This document shows, piece by piece, positions 56,871 through 64,000 of a stretch of DNA of 64,000 nucleotides (position 1 is its first letter; each line of letters begins with the position of its first letter). Source of the stretch: Flavobacteriaceae bacterium. GTDB taxonomy: Bacteria > Bacteroidota > Bacteroidia > Flavobacteriales > Flavobacteriaceae. Below the pieces are notes generated by a model. The model was given only the letters and a program-made list of their open reading frames with translations, was not told the origin of the DNA and made no database searches. The DNA lies in contig JAURRA010000005.1 in assembly GCA_030835825.1 (NCBI GenBank), positions 1 through 64,000 of the forward strand, written 5' to 3'. The position numbers were made by a program, and so were the translations under genes.

Positions 56871-56899
56871 TTTACATTTTAGAATATTATGTATATTGC
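56871..56899 (+). promoter_or_regulatory. Possible tRNA promoter
   Basis: TTTACA (56871) and TATATTGC (56892-56899) lie 12 bases before the tRNA. The -7 box has mismatches to TAnnTTTG, so confidence is low. Confidence 0.25.
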
Positions 56900-56911
56900 G
56901 CCTCCAAATAA

Positions 56912-56985
56912 GGGGCATTAGCTCAGCTGGCTAGAGCGTTTGGCTGGCAGCCAAAAGGTCATCGGTTCGACTCCGATATGCTCCA
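56912..56985 (+). tRNA. tRNA-Ala (anticodon GGC)
   Basis: The sequence folds as a standard cloverleaf: acceptor GGGGCAT/ATGCTCC (one G-T pair), D arm GCTC-GAGC, anticodon stem TTTGG/CCAAA with loop CTGGCAG (GGC, reads GCC), and T arm ATCGG-TTCGACT-CCGAT. The discriminator is A and CCA is not encoded. It stands alone and not in an rRNA operon. Confidence 0.96.
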
Positions 56986-56987
56986 CG

Positions 56988-57020
56988 AAAAACCCCACTC
57001 AAACTGAGTGGGGTTTTTGT
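56988..57020 (+). terminator. Terminator after tRNA-Ala
   Basis: AAAAACCCCACTC, loop AAACT, GAGTGGGGTTTTT is a perfect 13-bp stem with T-rich ends, starting three bases after the tRNA. Confidence 0.88.
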
Positions 57021-57057
57021 TTTTATCCATATCTTGGGTTCTTTCAATCTAAGGACT

Positions 57058-58395
57058 ATGAAACATCTTCTTTTTCTCCTACTTGGCTTATCGCTTTCCG
57101 CACAAGCGCAATTGATTTTACCCGAACGCCAGCGCGCCGAAGTAGTCGATCAAATTTTAAAAGAACGTTTCGAGGAGCTATTACCTGAACTCATGGATCG
57201 CACAGGAATTGACATGTGGGTGTTGATTTCTCGGGAATATAATGAAGATCCTGTTTTAATAAATATGCTTCCAGCTACGTGGCTCAATGCTCGGAGAAGA
57301 ACCATAATACTTTTTTATAGAAACGCTCAAGAAAACACTCTGGACAAACTGGCCGTAGCGCGTTACAATTTTGGTGAAAACATCCAATCTGCTTGGGACA
57401 AAGATCGACAACCCAACCAATGGTTGAGGCTCATGGAGTTGATAGAAGAGCGCAATCCAAAATCCATTGGGTTGAACTTTTCAGATCATTTCAATATAGC
57501 CGATGGCCTAGATCATACTGACTTCAAGATGTTCATGAACTATCTTCCCAAAAAATTTCAAAACAGAGTGGTTTCGGCTCAACCATTGGCTACTGCTTGG
57601 ATTGAATCGCGAACTGAGCGTGAAATGGCCATTTACTCCCATCTGGTCAATATTACTCACGACATCATAGCCGAAGCCTTTTCAGAAAACGTGATTACCC
57701 CCGGTATCACAACTACCACCGATGTGGAATGGTGGATGCGTGACAAGGTTACTAGGCTTGGTCTAGAAACGTGGTTCCATCCCTCTGTTGATATCCAGCG
57801 CTCCCATGAAGTTGTGGGAGATCACCTCTATGCCTTTTCGAATAGACCACAAGAAAACGTCATTCTACCCGGAGATTTGGTTCATTGCGATTTCGGAATC
57901 ACCTACTTACGTCTCAACACCGATTGTCAAGAACTGGTCTATGTGCTCAAACCTTTTGAAACTAAAGCCCCTGAGTTTTTAACCCAAGCATTAGCCAAAG
58001 GCAACCGACTACAAGACTTGCTAACAGAGAATTTTAGACTGGGAGACTCTGGAAATAATATCCTCAGGAACACTCTAGATCAAGCCAAGGCCGAAGGGCT
58101 ACGCCCTTCAGTATATACCCACCCCCTTGGAAGCTACGGACATTCTTCAGGGCCAACAATTGGCATGTGGGATGCGCAAGACGGTGTTCCGGAAAATGGA
58201 GACTATCCCTTATACCTCAATACTGTTTATGCTATTGAACTGAACACCACTGTTTATATTGAGGCATGGCAAAGAGACATCAGGATTATGCTTGAAGAAG
58301 CCGGTTTTTTTGGCAAAGACGGTTTCCGCTATGTCAGTGGCCGGCAAACTAACCTTTTAACCATACCAAGAACTCAAAACCACTTGGGCGAATAA
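57058..58395 (+). CDS. Exported M24-family peptidase (Xaa-Pro aminopeptidase-like)
   Basis: This 445-aa protein (ATG 57058) has a signal peptide MKHLLFLLLGLSLSAQAQ. The M24 metal ligands are visible: HCDFGITYLRLNTD (two Asp, 11 apart), YGHSSGPTIGMWD (His), IELNTTVYIE (Glu). It probably cleaves N-terminal Xaa-Pro dipeptides or related substrates in the periplasm. It heads a run of exported hydrolases. Confidence 0.88.
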   Translation: MKHLLFLLLGLSLSAQAQLILPERQRAEVVDQILKERFEELLPELMDRTGIDMWVLISREYNEDPVLINMLPATWLNARRRTIILFYRNAQENTLDKLAVARYNFGENIQSAWDKDRQPNQWLRLMELIEERNPKSIGLNFSDHFNIADGLDHTDFKMFMNYLPKKFQNRVVSAQPLATAWIESRTEREMAIYSHLVNITHDIIAEAFSENVITPGITTTTDVEWWMRDKVTRLGLETWFHPSVDIQRSHEVVGDHLYAFSNRPQENVILPGDLVHCDFGITYLRLNTDCQELVYVLKPFETKAPEFLTQALAKGNRLQDLLTENFRLGDSGNNILRNTLDQAKAEGLRPSVYTHPLGSYGHSSGPTIGMWDAQDGVPENGDYPLYLNTVYAIELNTTVYIEAWQRDIRIMLEEAGFFGKDGFRYVSGRQTNLLTIPRTQNHLGE

Positions 58396-58410
58396 TTAAT
58401 ATTATTTACA

Positions 58411-60810
58411 ATGACTAGATTCTTTTTACTTTCTATTGCTTTGTTTTCGCAACTCAGCACAGCACAACCCGACCTCAGTAAAGCCAGTAAATCCTTCTCG
58501 GGCTACTTTGACTTCTATTATTTTGAAGATTCGGACCAAATTTTTCTCGAAGTGGAAAAGCTCGGTGAAGAATTTTTATACGTCAACGCCCTAAGTCAAG
58601 GGCTTGGCAGTAACGACATTGGTTTAGACAGGGGTCAGCTGGGCGCTACGCAAGTCGTTTTTTTCCAGAAAGCAGGAAACAAATTGATGTTGATTCAGCC
58701 CAATTTGGGCTTTAGGGCAAACACAGATAACGCTGCGGAAAAAAAATCAGTTCGCGAAGCCTTTGCCAAATCAGTTTTATTTGGATTCCCTATCGTGACT
58801 AAAACTGCCAAAGGTTATTTGATTGACCTCACTCCTTTCATAATGCAAGACAGTCATGGTGTCACAGGTCGCTTGAAGGGATCTGGGCAAGGAAATTATA
58901 GCTTAGACAAAAGTCGCTCTGCGCTGGCTATAGATCAAACAAAGGCCTTCCCAAAAAATGTAGAGTTTGACGCTATGCTGACATTTAGTGGCAACGGAAC
59001 AGGACGCAACATACGGTCAGTGGCACCCAATTCTGACTTTGTCACCGCCTATCAACATCATTCGTTTATTGAACTTCCCGACAACCAGTTTGAACTGCGC
59101 GACTATGATCCGAGAAGTGGCAGCTATCCTTTTTCGTACATGGATTATGCCACGCCTGTGAATCAATCCATTACAAAACGTTACACTACCCGCCATCGAT
59201 TAGAGAAGAAATTTCCTGATCAAGCGATGAGCGAAGCCGTTGACCCCATTATTTACTACCTCGACCCCGGAACGCCTGAGCCCGTCCGCTCGGCGCTTCT
59301 CGAAGGAGCTAGTTGGTGGAACCAAGCTTTCGAAGCCGCTGGATTTATCAATGCCTTTCAGGTAAAAATGTTGCCCGAAGACGCTGATCCTTTAGATATT
59401 CGATACAACGTGATTCAATGGGTGCACCGCTCTACCAGAGGCTGGAGTTATGGCGCGAGTGTGGCCGACCCGAGAACAGGAGAAATCATTAAGGGGCACG
59501 TGAGTTTGGGTAGTCTGAGAATACGGCAAGATTATTTAATTGCCCAAGGCTTGTCTAAAGCCCCCTTTGCTGAAAACGGTGATGGAGATAGCGCTATGAT
59601 GGCCTTAGCCTTGGCCCGCATTCGTCAACTTTCAGCGCACGAAGTAGGACATACGCTTGGATTTCAACACAATTTTGCAGCCAGTGCGAATAATCGCGCG
59701 TCAGTCATGGACTATCCCCATCCTTTGATTTCTCTTAAAAATGATAACATAGTTTTCGACGACGCCTATGCTATAGGCATTGGCGCGTGGGACATCGCAA
59801 CTGTTATTTATTCTTACTCGGATTTTCCCGATGGGACAGACGAGACCAAAGCCCTGAATAACATCCTCAACAAAGCCTATGGGAATGGGTTGAGATACAT
59901 TTCAGATAGCGATGCAAGAGCTTCAGGCGGGGCACATCCCTATGCTCATTTGTGGGATGGCGGCAGGTCGGCCTCAGAGGAATTAGACCGGGTTATGGCC
60001 GTTAGAAAAAAAGCCATTGAGCAGTTTTCCTTAGATAATATTAAGGATGGAGAAGCTGTTTCCGTTCTTGAAGATGTATTTGCCCCCATTTATTTTTTTC
60101 ATAGATATCAGGCAGAAGCCGCTTCTAAATTAATAGGTGGTGTTGAATACAATTATGCCACCAAAGAGGATTTACAATCACCAAGACCCGTCAGTGCAAA
60201 AGAACAGCGATTGGCATTGTCGGCCATTTTAAAGACTCTCCAAGCGAGTGAACTGGCTATTCCCAAAGCTCAATTGGAGTTGTTTCCGCCAAGATCTCCT
60301 GGATATGGCCGAACACGCGAAAGTTTTAAAAGCCAGCTTGGCCCTATTTTTGACCCAATGGGAGCAGCAGCAACAGCAGCCGATTTTACCTTGAACTTCT
60401 TGTTTCATCCCGAAAGAGCTTCTCGATTGGTCCTTCAAAAAGCCCAAGATTCAAACCAATTAGATGTCTCCGAAATGACCAACTTAACACTAGATCATAT
60501 TAAAAACACCACCTATTCAGACCCCTATTCGCAAGAAGTTCAAAACAGTATTAATGCTCAAATATTGAGTCATTTATTTGCTTTGAGTCAAAACGATCAG
60601 GCTTATCCTCAGGTAGGAATGTCTGTAATGTCAGCGTTGCAAAACTTCAGATCAGAAATGGCAAAGAGCAAAAAAAGATCTTCAGAGCAACAATTTATTC
60701 TGACATTGCTCGATCGGTTTTTTAGTAATCCAACCGCTTTCAAGCCAGTTGAAAGTCCTAACATTCCCGATGGGTCTCCCATAGGTAGTGACTGGTGCAG
60801 TTATCATTAA
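58411..60810 (+). CDS. Exported zinc metalloprotease (DUF5117/DUF4953 type)
   Basis: This 799-aa protein has a signal peptide (ending LSTAQ) and a long N-terminal DUF5117-like region. The HExxH zinc motif is AHEVGHTLGFQHNF near residue 410, with a downstream VMDYPHP Met-turn, and the DUF4953-like C-terminus follows. Such proteins are abundant in marine Bacteroidota, but substrates are unknown. It lies 15 bases after the M24 gene and 13 before the amidohydrolase. Confidence 0.9.
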   Translation: MTRFFLLSIALFSQLSTAQPDLSKASKSFSGYFDFYYFEDSDQIFLEVEKLGEEFLYVNALSQGLGSNDIGLDRGQLGATQVVFFQKAGNKLMLIQPNLGFRANTDNAAEKKSVREAFAKSVLFGFPIVTKTAKGYLIDLTPFIMQDSHGVTGRLKGSGQGNYSLDKSRSALAIDQTKAFPKNVEFDAMLTFSGNGTGRNIRSVAPNSDFVTAYQHHSFIELPDNQFELRDYDPRSGSYPFSYMDYATPVNQSITKRYTTRHRLEKKFPDQAMSEAVDPIIYYLDPGTPEPVRSALLEGASWWNQAFEAAGFINAFQVKMLPEDADPLDIRYNVIQWVHRSTRGWSYGASVADPRTGEIIKGHVSLGSLRIRQDYLIAQGLSKAPFAENGDGDSAMMALALARIRQLSAHEVGHTLGFQHNFAASANNRASVMDYPHPLISLKNDNIVFDDAYAIGIGAWDIATVIYSYSDFPDGTDETKALNNILNKAYGNGLRYISDSDARASGGAHPYAHLWDGGRSASEELDRVMAVRKKAIEQFSLDNIKDGEAVSVLEDVFAPIYFFHRYQAEAASKLIGGVEYNYATKEDLQSPRPVSAKEQRLALSAILKTLQASELAIPKAQLELFPPRSPGYGRTRESFKSQLGPIFDPMGAAATAADFTLNFLFHPERASRLVLQKAQDSNQLDVSEMTNLTLDHIKNTTYSDPYSQEVQNSINAQILSHLFALSQNDQAYPQVGMSVMSALQNFRSEMAKSKKRSSEQQFILTLLDRFFSNPTAFKPVESPNIPDGSPIGSDWCSYH

Positions 60811-60823
60811 TCCAACAGCAATC

Positions 60824-62407
60824 ATGAAACAAATCAAGTTATTAGTACTCACAATAGTTATTTCTTTAGGGGCACAAGCTCAAGAAAATTATTTGGGTGA
60901 TGGCCCATACAATCAGTTAATCATTAGAGGGGTTACCTTAATCAATGGCGATGGGTCGCCGCCTCGAGGGCCTGTTGATATTGTCGTTGAAAACAATATC
61001 ATCAAGCAAATACAAGTTGTGGGATACCCAGGAGTACCAGTCAAGGAGGCGTATCGTCCAAAGCTCAACGAGGGCGGCAGAGAATTAGATGCCAATGGCA
61101 TGTATCTATTGCCAGGCTTCGTTGATATGCATGGACATATTGGCGGCAGGGCCCAAGGTGCGGAATGGGATTATGTGTTTAAATTATGGATGGCTCATGG
61201 GGTGACTACTGTAAGAGAGCCTAGCGGTAGAGGAATAGACTATACCCTTGACCTCAAAGAGCGTTCGGCCAACAATAGCATCGTAGCGCCACGGATTTTT
61301 TCCTACACGGCCTTTGGCCAAACCTCCAAACAATTTAACCCCTTTAATGACGCGCCCATTTCAACCCCTGAAATGGCCAGAACTTGGGTTAAAGCCAACG
61401 CCAAAAGAGGCGCCGATGGCATCAAGTTTTTTGGCGCAGAGCCCGACATTATGGCTGCTGCATTGGACGAAAATAAAAAATTAGGATTAGGATCAGCATG
61501 TCATCATGCGCAGCTTAGTGTGGCGCGATGGAATGTCCTGCATTCTGCCCGAGCGGGCTTGACCAGCATGGAGCATTGGTATGGCCTGCCTGAAGCCTTG
61601 TTTGAAGATCGTACAGTTCAGGATTACCCATTGGACTATAATTATCAAAATGAGCAAGACCGCTTTGAAGCGGCGGGAGAATTGTGGGCTCAGGCCGCCG
61701 AACCTTACTCTGATCACTGGAATGCCGTAATGAATGAGCTATTGGAATTGGACTTTACTCTTGACCCCACTTTTAATATTTATGACGCCAATCGAGATTT
61801 GCAACGCACTCGCAGAGCAGAGTGGCACGAAGACTATACACTCCCCTCCTTGTGGAAATTCTTTGAACCTAGCAAAATCTCTCATGGCAGTTATTGGCAT
61901 TATTGGGGAACCGAACAAGAAGTCGCTTGGAAAAAGAATTTTCAATTGTGGATGACCTTTGTAAACGAATATAAAAATCGCGGCGGGAGGGTCACAACTG
62001 GGTCAGACTCGGGTTACATTTATCAACTCTATGGCTTTGCCTATATCCGAGAGCTGGAATTGCTTCGCGAAGCTGGATTTCATCCCTTGGAAGTAATCCG
62101 CTCGGCAACGCTCAACGGCGCCGAAGCTCTGAAAATTGATGACCAAATTGGCAGTGTTCAAATCGGTAAACTGGCCGATTTTGTCATTGTCGAAGAAAAT
62201 CCTCTGGTCAATTTGAAATCTCTTTACGGTACAGGCGCCATCAAACTGACTGAAGACAATGAAATCGTTCGGGTAGGTGGTGTGAAATATACTATCAAAG
62301 ACGGTATTATCTACGATGCCAAACGATTACTAGCTGAAGTAAAGACCATGGTAGATCAAGAGAAAGAAAAAGTGAACTGGGAATTGAAGCAACCAGGCGT
62401 TGAGTAG
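60824..62407 (+). CDS. Exported amidohydrolase
   Basis: This 527-aa metal-dependent hydrolase (ATG 60824) has signal peptide MKQIKLLVLTIVISLGAQAQ, the LPGFVDMHGHIG metal site, GVTTVREP, MEHWYG and TTGSDSGYIY with the catalytic Asp, and a C-terminal IGKLADFVIVEENPL. Members act on cyclic amides, dipeptides or imidazolone compounds. The neighbouring peptidases suggest dipeptide use, but substrate is not shown. Confidence 0.9.
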   Translation: MKQIKLLVLTIVISLGAQAQENYLGDGPYNQLIIRGVTLINGDGSPPRGPVDIVVENNIIKQIQVVGYPGVPVKEAYRPKLNEGGRELDANGMYLLPGFVDMHGHIGGRAQGAEWDYVFKLWMAHGVTTVREPSGRGIDYTLDLKERSANNSIVAPRIFSYTAFGQTSKQFNPFNDAPISTPEMARTWVKANAKRGADGIKFFGAEPDIMAAALDENKKLGLGSACHHAQLSVARWNVLHSARAGLTSMEHWYGLPEALFEDRTVQDYPLDYNYQNEQDRFEAAGELWAQAAEPYSDHWNAVMNELLELDFTLDPTFNIYDANRDLQRTRRAEWHEDYTLPSLWKFFEPSKISHGSYWHYWGTEQEVAWKKNFQLWMTFVNEYKNRGGRVTTGSDSGYIYQLYGFAYIRELELLREAGFHPLEVIRSATLNGAEALKIDDQIGSVQIGKLADFVIVEENPLVNLKSLYGTGAIKLTEDNEIVRVGGVKYTIKDGIIYDAKRLLAEVKTMVDQEKEKVNWELKQPGVE

Positions 62408-62446
62408 GTCGTTAATTTTCTGAAAAATACTAATCATTGGTCATCG

Positions 62447-62869
62447 ATGGAATATAAAATATTAGATCAGAGTCACTTCAACGCCATGGTTGATTTGGCG
62501 CAGCAATTGAACCCCAACCTAGAAAGAAGTTTAATCGAAAAGAGACAGGCTGCCATGTTAGACTACGAGCATTACACTCCTTTCGGTTGTTTTTTAAACG
62601 GGGTTTTGGTCGGCATTACTGCGGGATGGACAACTACGAGAATATACTCGGGCAAACAGTTAGAATTGGACAATGTCGTCATGGACTCATCATTGCGTGC
62701 TCAGGGTTTGGGCAAGGATTTTATGGCATGGATTGAAAACTGGAGTCGGAATAAGGGCTATGAGAGTATCGAGCTTAATTCTTATGTAGACAGTCCAAAA
62801 GCTCATAAATTTTATTTTAATCTAGGCTGTCGTATCGCTGGCTTTCATTTTATCAAAAAACTCGACTAA
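62447..62869 (+). CDS. GNAT family N-acetyltransferase
   Basis: This 140-aa acetyltransferase has the VVMDSSLRAQGLGKDFMAWI acetyl-CoA motif and the C-terminal SPKAHKFYFNLGCRIAGFHF segment. Substrate unknown. It precedes the CDGSH gene by 34 bases. Confidence 0.9.
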   Translation: MEYKILDQSHFNAMVDLAQQLNPNLERSLIEKRQAAMLDYEHYTPFGCFLNGVLVGITAGWTTTRIYSGKQLELDNVVMDSSLRAQGLGKDFMAWIENWSRNKGYESIELNSYVDSPKAHKFYFNLGCRIAGFHFIKKLD

Positions 62870-62903
62870 GAAATTGTACCTTTACGAAAACAAAGCGATA
62901 CTC

Positions 62904-63089
62904 ATGGAAGAAAACACACAGCCAACCATTCAGGTTACCAATAGCGGAAAAGTAGTTGTTACTAATGCCAAAGACGTCAACTTGTTAGATGGAGACGGAA
63001 ACCCTATTCCAAAAAGAAACCGTTTTTCCTTGTGCAACTGCGGCAAAACCTCAGACGGTCCTTTTTGCGATGGATCACACAATGGATAA
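62904..63089 (+). CDS. CDGSH iron-sulfur domain protein
   Basis: This 61-aa protein contains the [2Fe-2S] CDGSH motif LCNCGKTSDGPFCDGSH, with three Cys and one His ligand. I chose ATG 62904; TTG 62874 upstream would add ten residues. Small CDGSH proteins handle electrons or clusters. Roughly 130 bp without a gene follow. Confidence 0.9.
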   Translation: MEENTQPTIQVTNSGKVVVTNAKDVNLLDGDGNPIPKRNRFSLCNCGKTSDGPFCDGSHNG

Positions 63090-63221
63090 TCCTGATTCTC
63101 GCCAATAGTCAGCACTCAAGATTTCGCTTATTTTATTGACTTACCATCGCCTAAAACATTAATTGAAAACGCAACAATCTCTGATGCTGACTAGTTAAAA
63201 GCTTAGCGGTCATTGCCGTTT

Positions 63222-64000
63222 TTATATGTTTAAAATGGTCTCTATCCAATCTTCCTTGGAGGGCCAATCTTGTGCTTTTATATTTTTTTGAAGTGCCTGA
63301 TAATCGTTTTCCGAGAGGCTGAAAATTTGTTGCAATTGTTCTTTCGAATTAGTGTTGTCAAAAAGATCCAGACAATAACCCGTTTGGCCTTGGTCTATCA
63401 TTTCGCAAGAGCCTCCTGTGTGGTTAGCGATAACAGGAACGCCATAGGCGATAGCTTCTAAAATGACCGTGGCTAAAGGTTCGTTCCACAGGGAGGGAAC
63501 TAACAAAAATTTAATTTTAGGAAAAACCCGCTCTGGAGCAGTTTGACCTAAATAGTTTATGGATGGGTGGGTATTGACCAAGGTCAAAAAGTCTTGAAAA
63601 TATTGACCTTCACCAGAACCCGCAATCATCATGTTAACCCCCAAAGATTCGAGTAAAGGAAGGTGCGCTTGAAGAAATTGAAGAATCCCTTTGTTTTCGG
63701 AAATCGCTCCTAAATAGCCTAAAGTAAACTCTGGGGCTTGTTTAGAACTCACTAAATCATTGTTGGCGACATTCTGTTTAGGATTGTATAAGACTTGGGT
63801 TGAGCTAAACTTTAGTTCACTTGTAATGCTGCTTTGGATTGCCTGGCTCACAAAAGCGGCCTCTACAGATTGACTGAACAGCTTGACCGGGGCCCTAAGC
63901 AATGCGCAGCTAGTACAAGTTTTCTCACAATTTCGGCCAGCCCTAAATCTAGAGGACTTGACGCATGTGTAATAATAGTCATGTGAGAATTGCACGTATT
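63222..64000 (-). CDS. Glycosyltransferase, GT4 type (5' end outside window)
   Basis: The frame is open to the right edge, so only the C-terminal part is present. It has the SSRFRAGRNCEKTCTSCALL region, TLGYLGAISENKGILQFLQA (start of the C-terminal Rossmann domain), VPSLWNEPLATVILEAIAYG (E-x7-E motif) and PVIANHTGGSCEMI. The enzyme would transfer sugars from nucleotide donors for cell-surface polysaccharide. It is convergent with the CDGSH gene. Confidence 0.9.
   Translation of the reverse strand, partial: YVQFSHDYYYTCVKSSRFRAGRNCEKTCTSCALLRAPVKLFSQSVEAAFVSQAIQSSITSELKFSSTQVLYNPKQNVANNDLVSSKQAPEFTLGYLGAISENKGILQFLQAHLPLLESLGVNMMIAGSGEGQYFQDFLTLVNTHPSINYLGQTAPERVFPKIKFLLVPSLWNEPLATVILEAIAYGVPVIANHTGGSCEMIDQGQTGYCLDLFDNTNSKEQLQQIFSLSENDYQALQKNIKAQDWPSKEDWIETILNI

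Noticed and set aside
1-64000. CRISPR arrays, insertion sequences, prophage or integron
   Set aside because: No spaced direct repeats, transposases, integrases or phage genes were seen in the window.

Overview
The window reads as ordinary chromosome from a marine-type flavobacterium (phylum Bacteroidota). The DNA is AT-rich. Several good promoter candidates carry the Bacteroidota -7 box TAnnTTTG. The gene content fits the group: a complete moxR/bat aerotolerance operon, an IPExxxVDY-family protein, a viroplasmin-RNase HI fusion, an acpP-fabF-rnc-pyk block, a DUF177-rpmF-fabH-accB-accC block, an OmpA protein with thrombospondin type 3 repeats, and AddA/AddB-like nuclease-helicases flanking kbl and ompA. 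I did not assign a genus. No rRNA operon, insertion sequence, prophage or CRISPR array was seen.

Layout. 1-6.8 kb is a phosphate and polyphosphate region: two tandem PPK2 kinases (the first cut by the window edge), then on the other strand a PiT transporter with a PhoU-like tail, a phosphate-selective porin, and a Na/Pi cotransporter gene broken by two in-frame TAA codons. 7.2-9.1 kb holds gpsA, a GNAT acetyltransferase with no obvious start codon, and the wreck of a DinB/YfiT-like gene. 9.1-11.1 kb has pheS, a small conserved hypothetical and a cvpA homologue. 11.1-20 kb is the eight-gene moxR-DUF58-bat operon on the minus strand. 20.1-27.6 kb carries an AlbA_2-type protein, then an ALDH7, CYTH, pyk, IPExxxVDY, rnc, fabF and acpP run. 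27.8-33.9 kb carries purN, RNase H, a small AT-rich accessory patch with broken ORFs, a PfkB kinase, a PurF-like enzyme and sodA. 34-42.7 kb is addA-like, kbl, ompA, addB-like. 42.7-55.5 kb is ribE/pdxA, tdk-alr-asd, an FAD oxidase, accC-accB-fabH-rpmF-DUF177, a conserved hypothetical, rsmI and recJ. 55.5-63.1 kb has lpxH, a QueD-like gene, tRNA-Ala(GGC), three exported hydrolases (M24 peptidase, HExxH metalloprotease, amidohydrolase), a GNAT and a CDGSH protein. A glycosyltransferase runs off the right edge.

Most of the window is housekeeping: fatty acid and cofactor synthesis, purine salvage, recombination repair and envelope stress. The parts that depart from routine are three decayed loci (the phosphate cotransporter, the DinB-like gene and the 29.1-29.9 kb patch), a likely 8-kb inversion of the tdk-to-DUF177 segment, and a Cys- and Ala-rich exported-type protein remnant beside an intact three-helix membrane protein. 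I see no convincing complete new system. The 29.1-30.2 kb patch is the best candidate, and it is partly broken.
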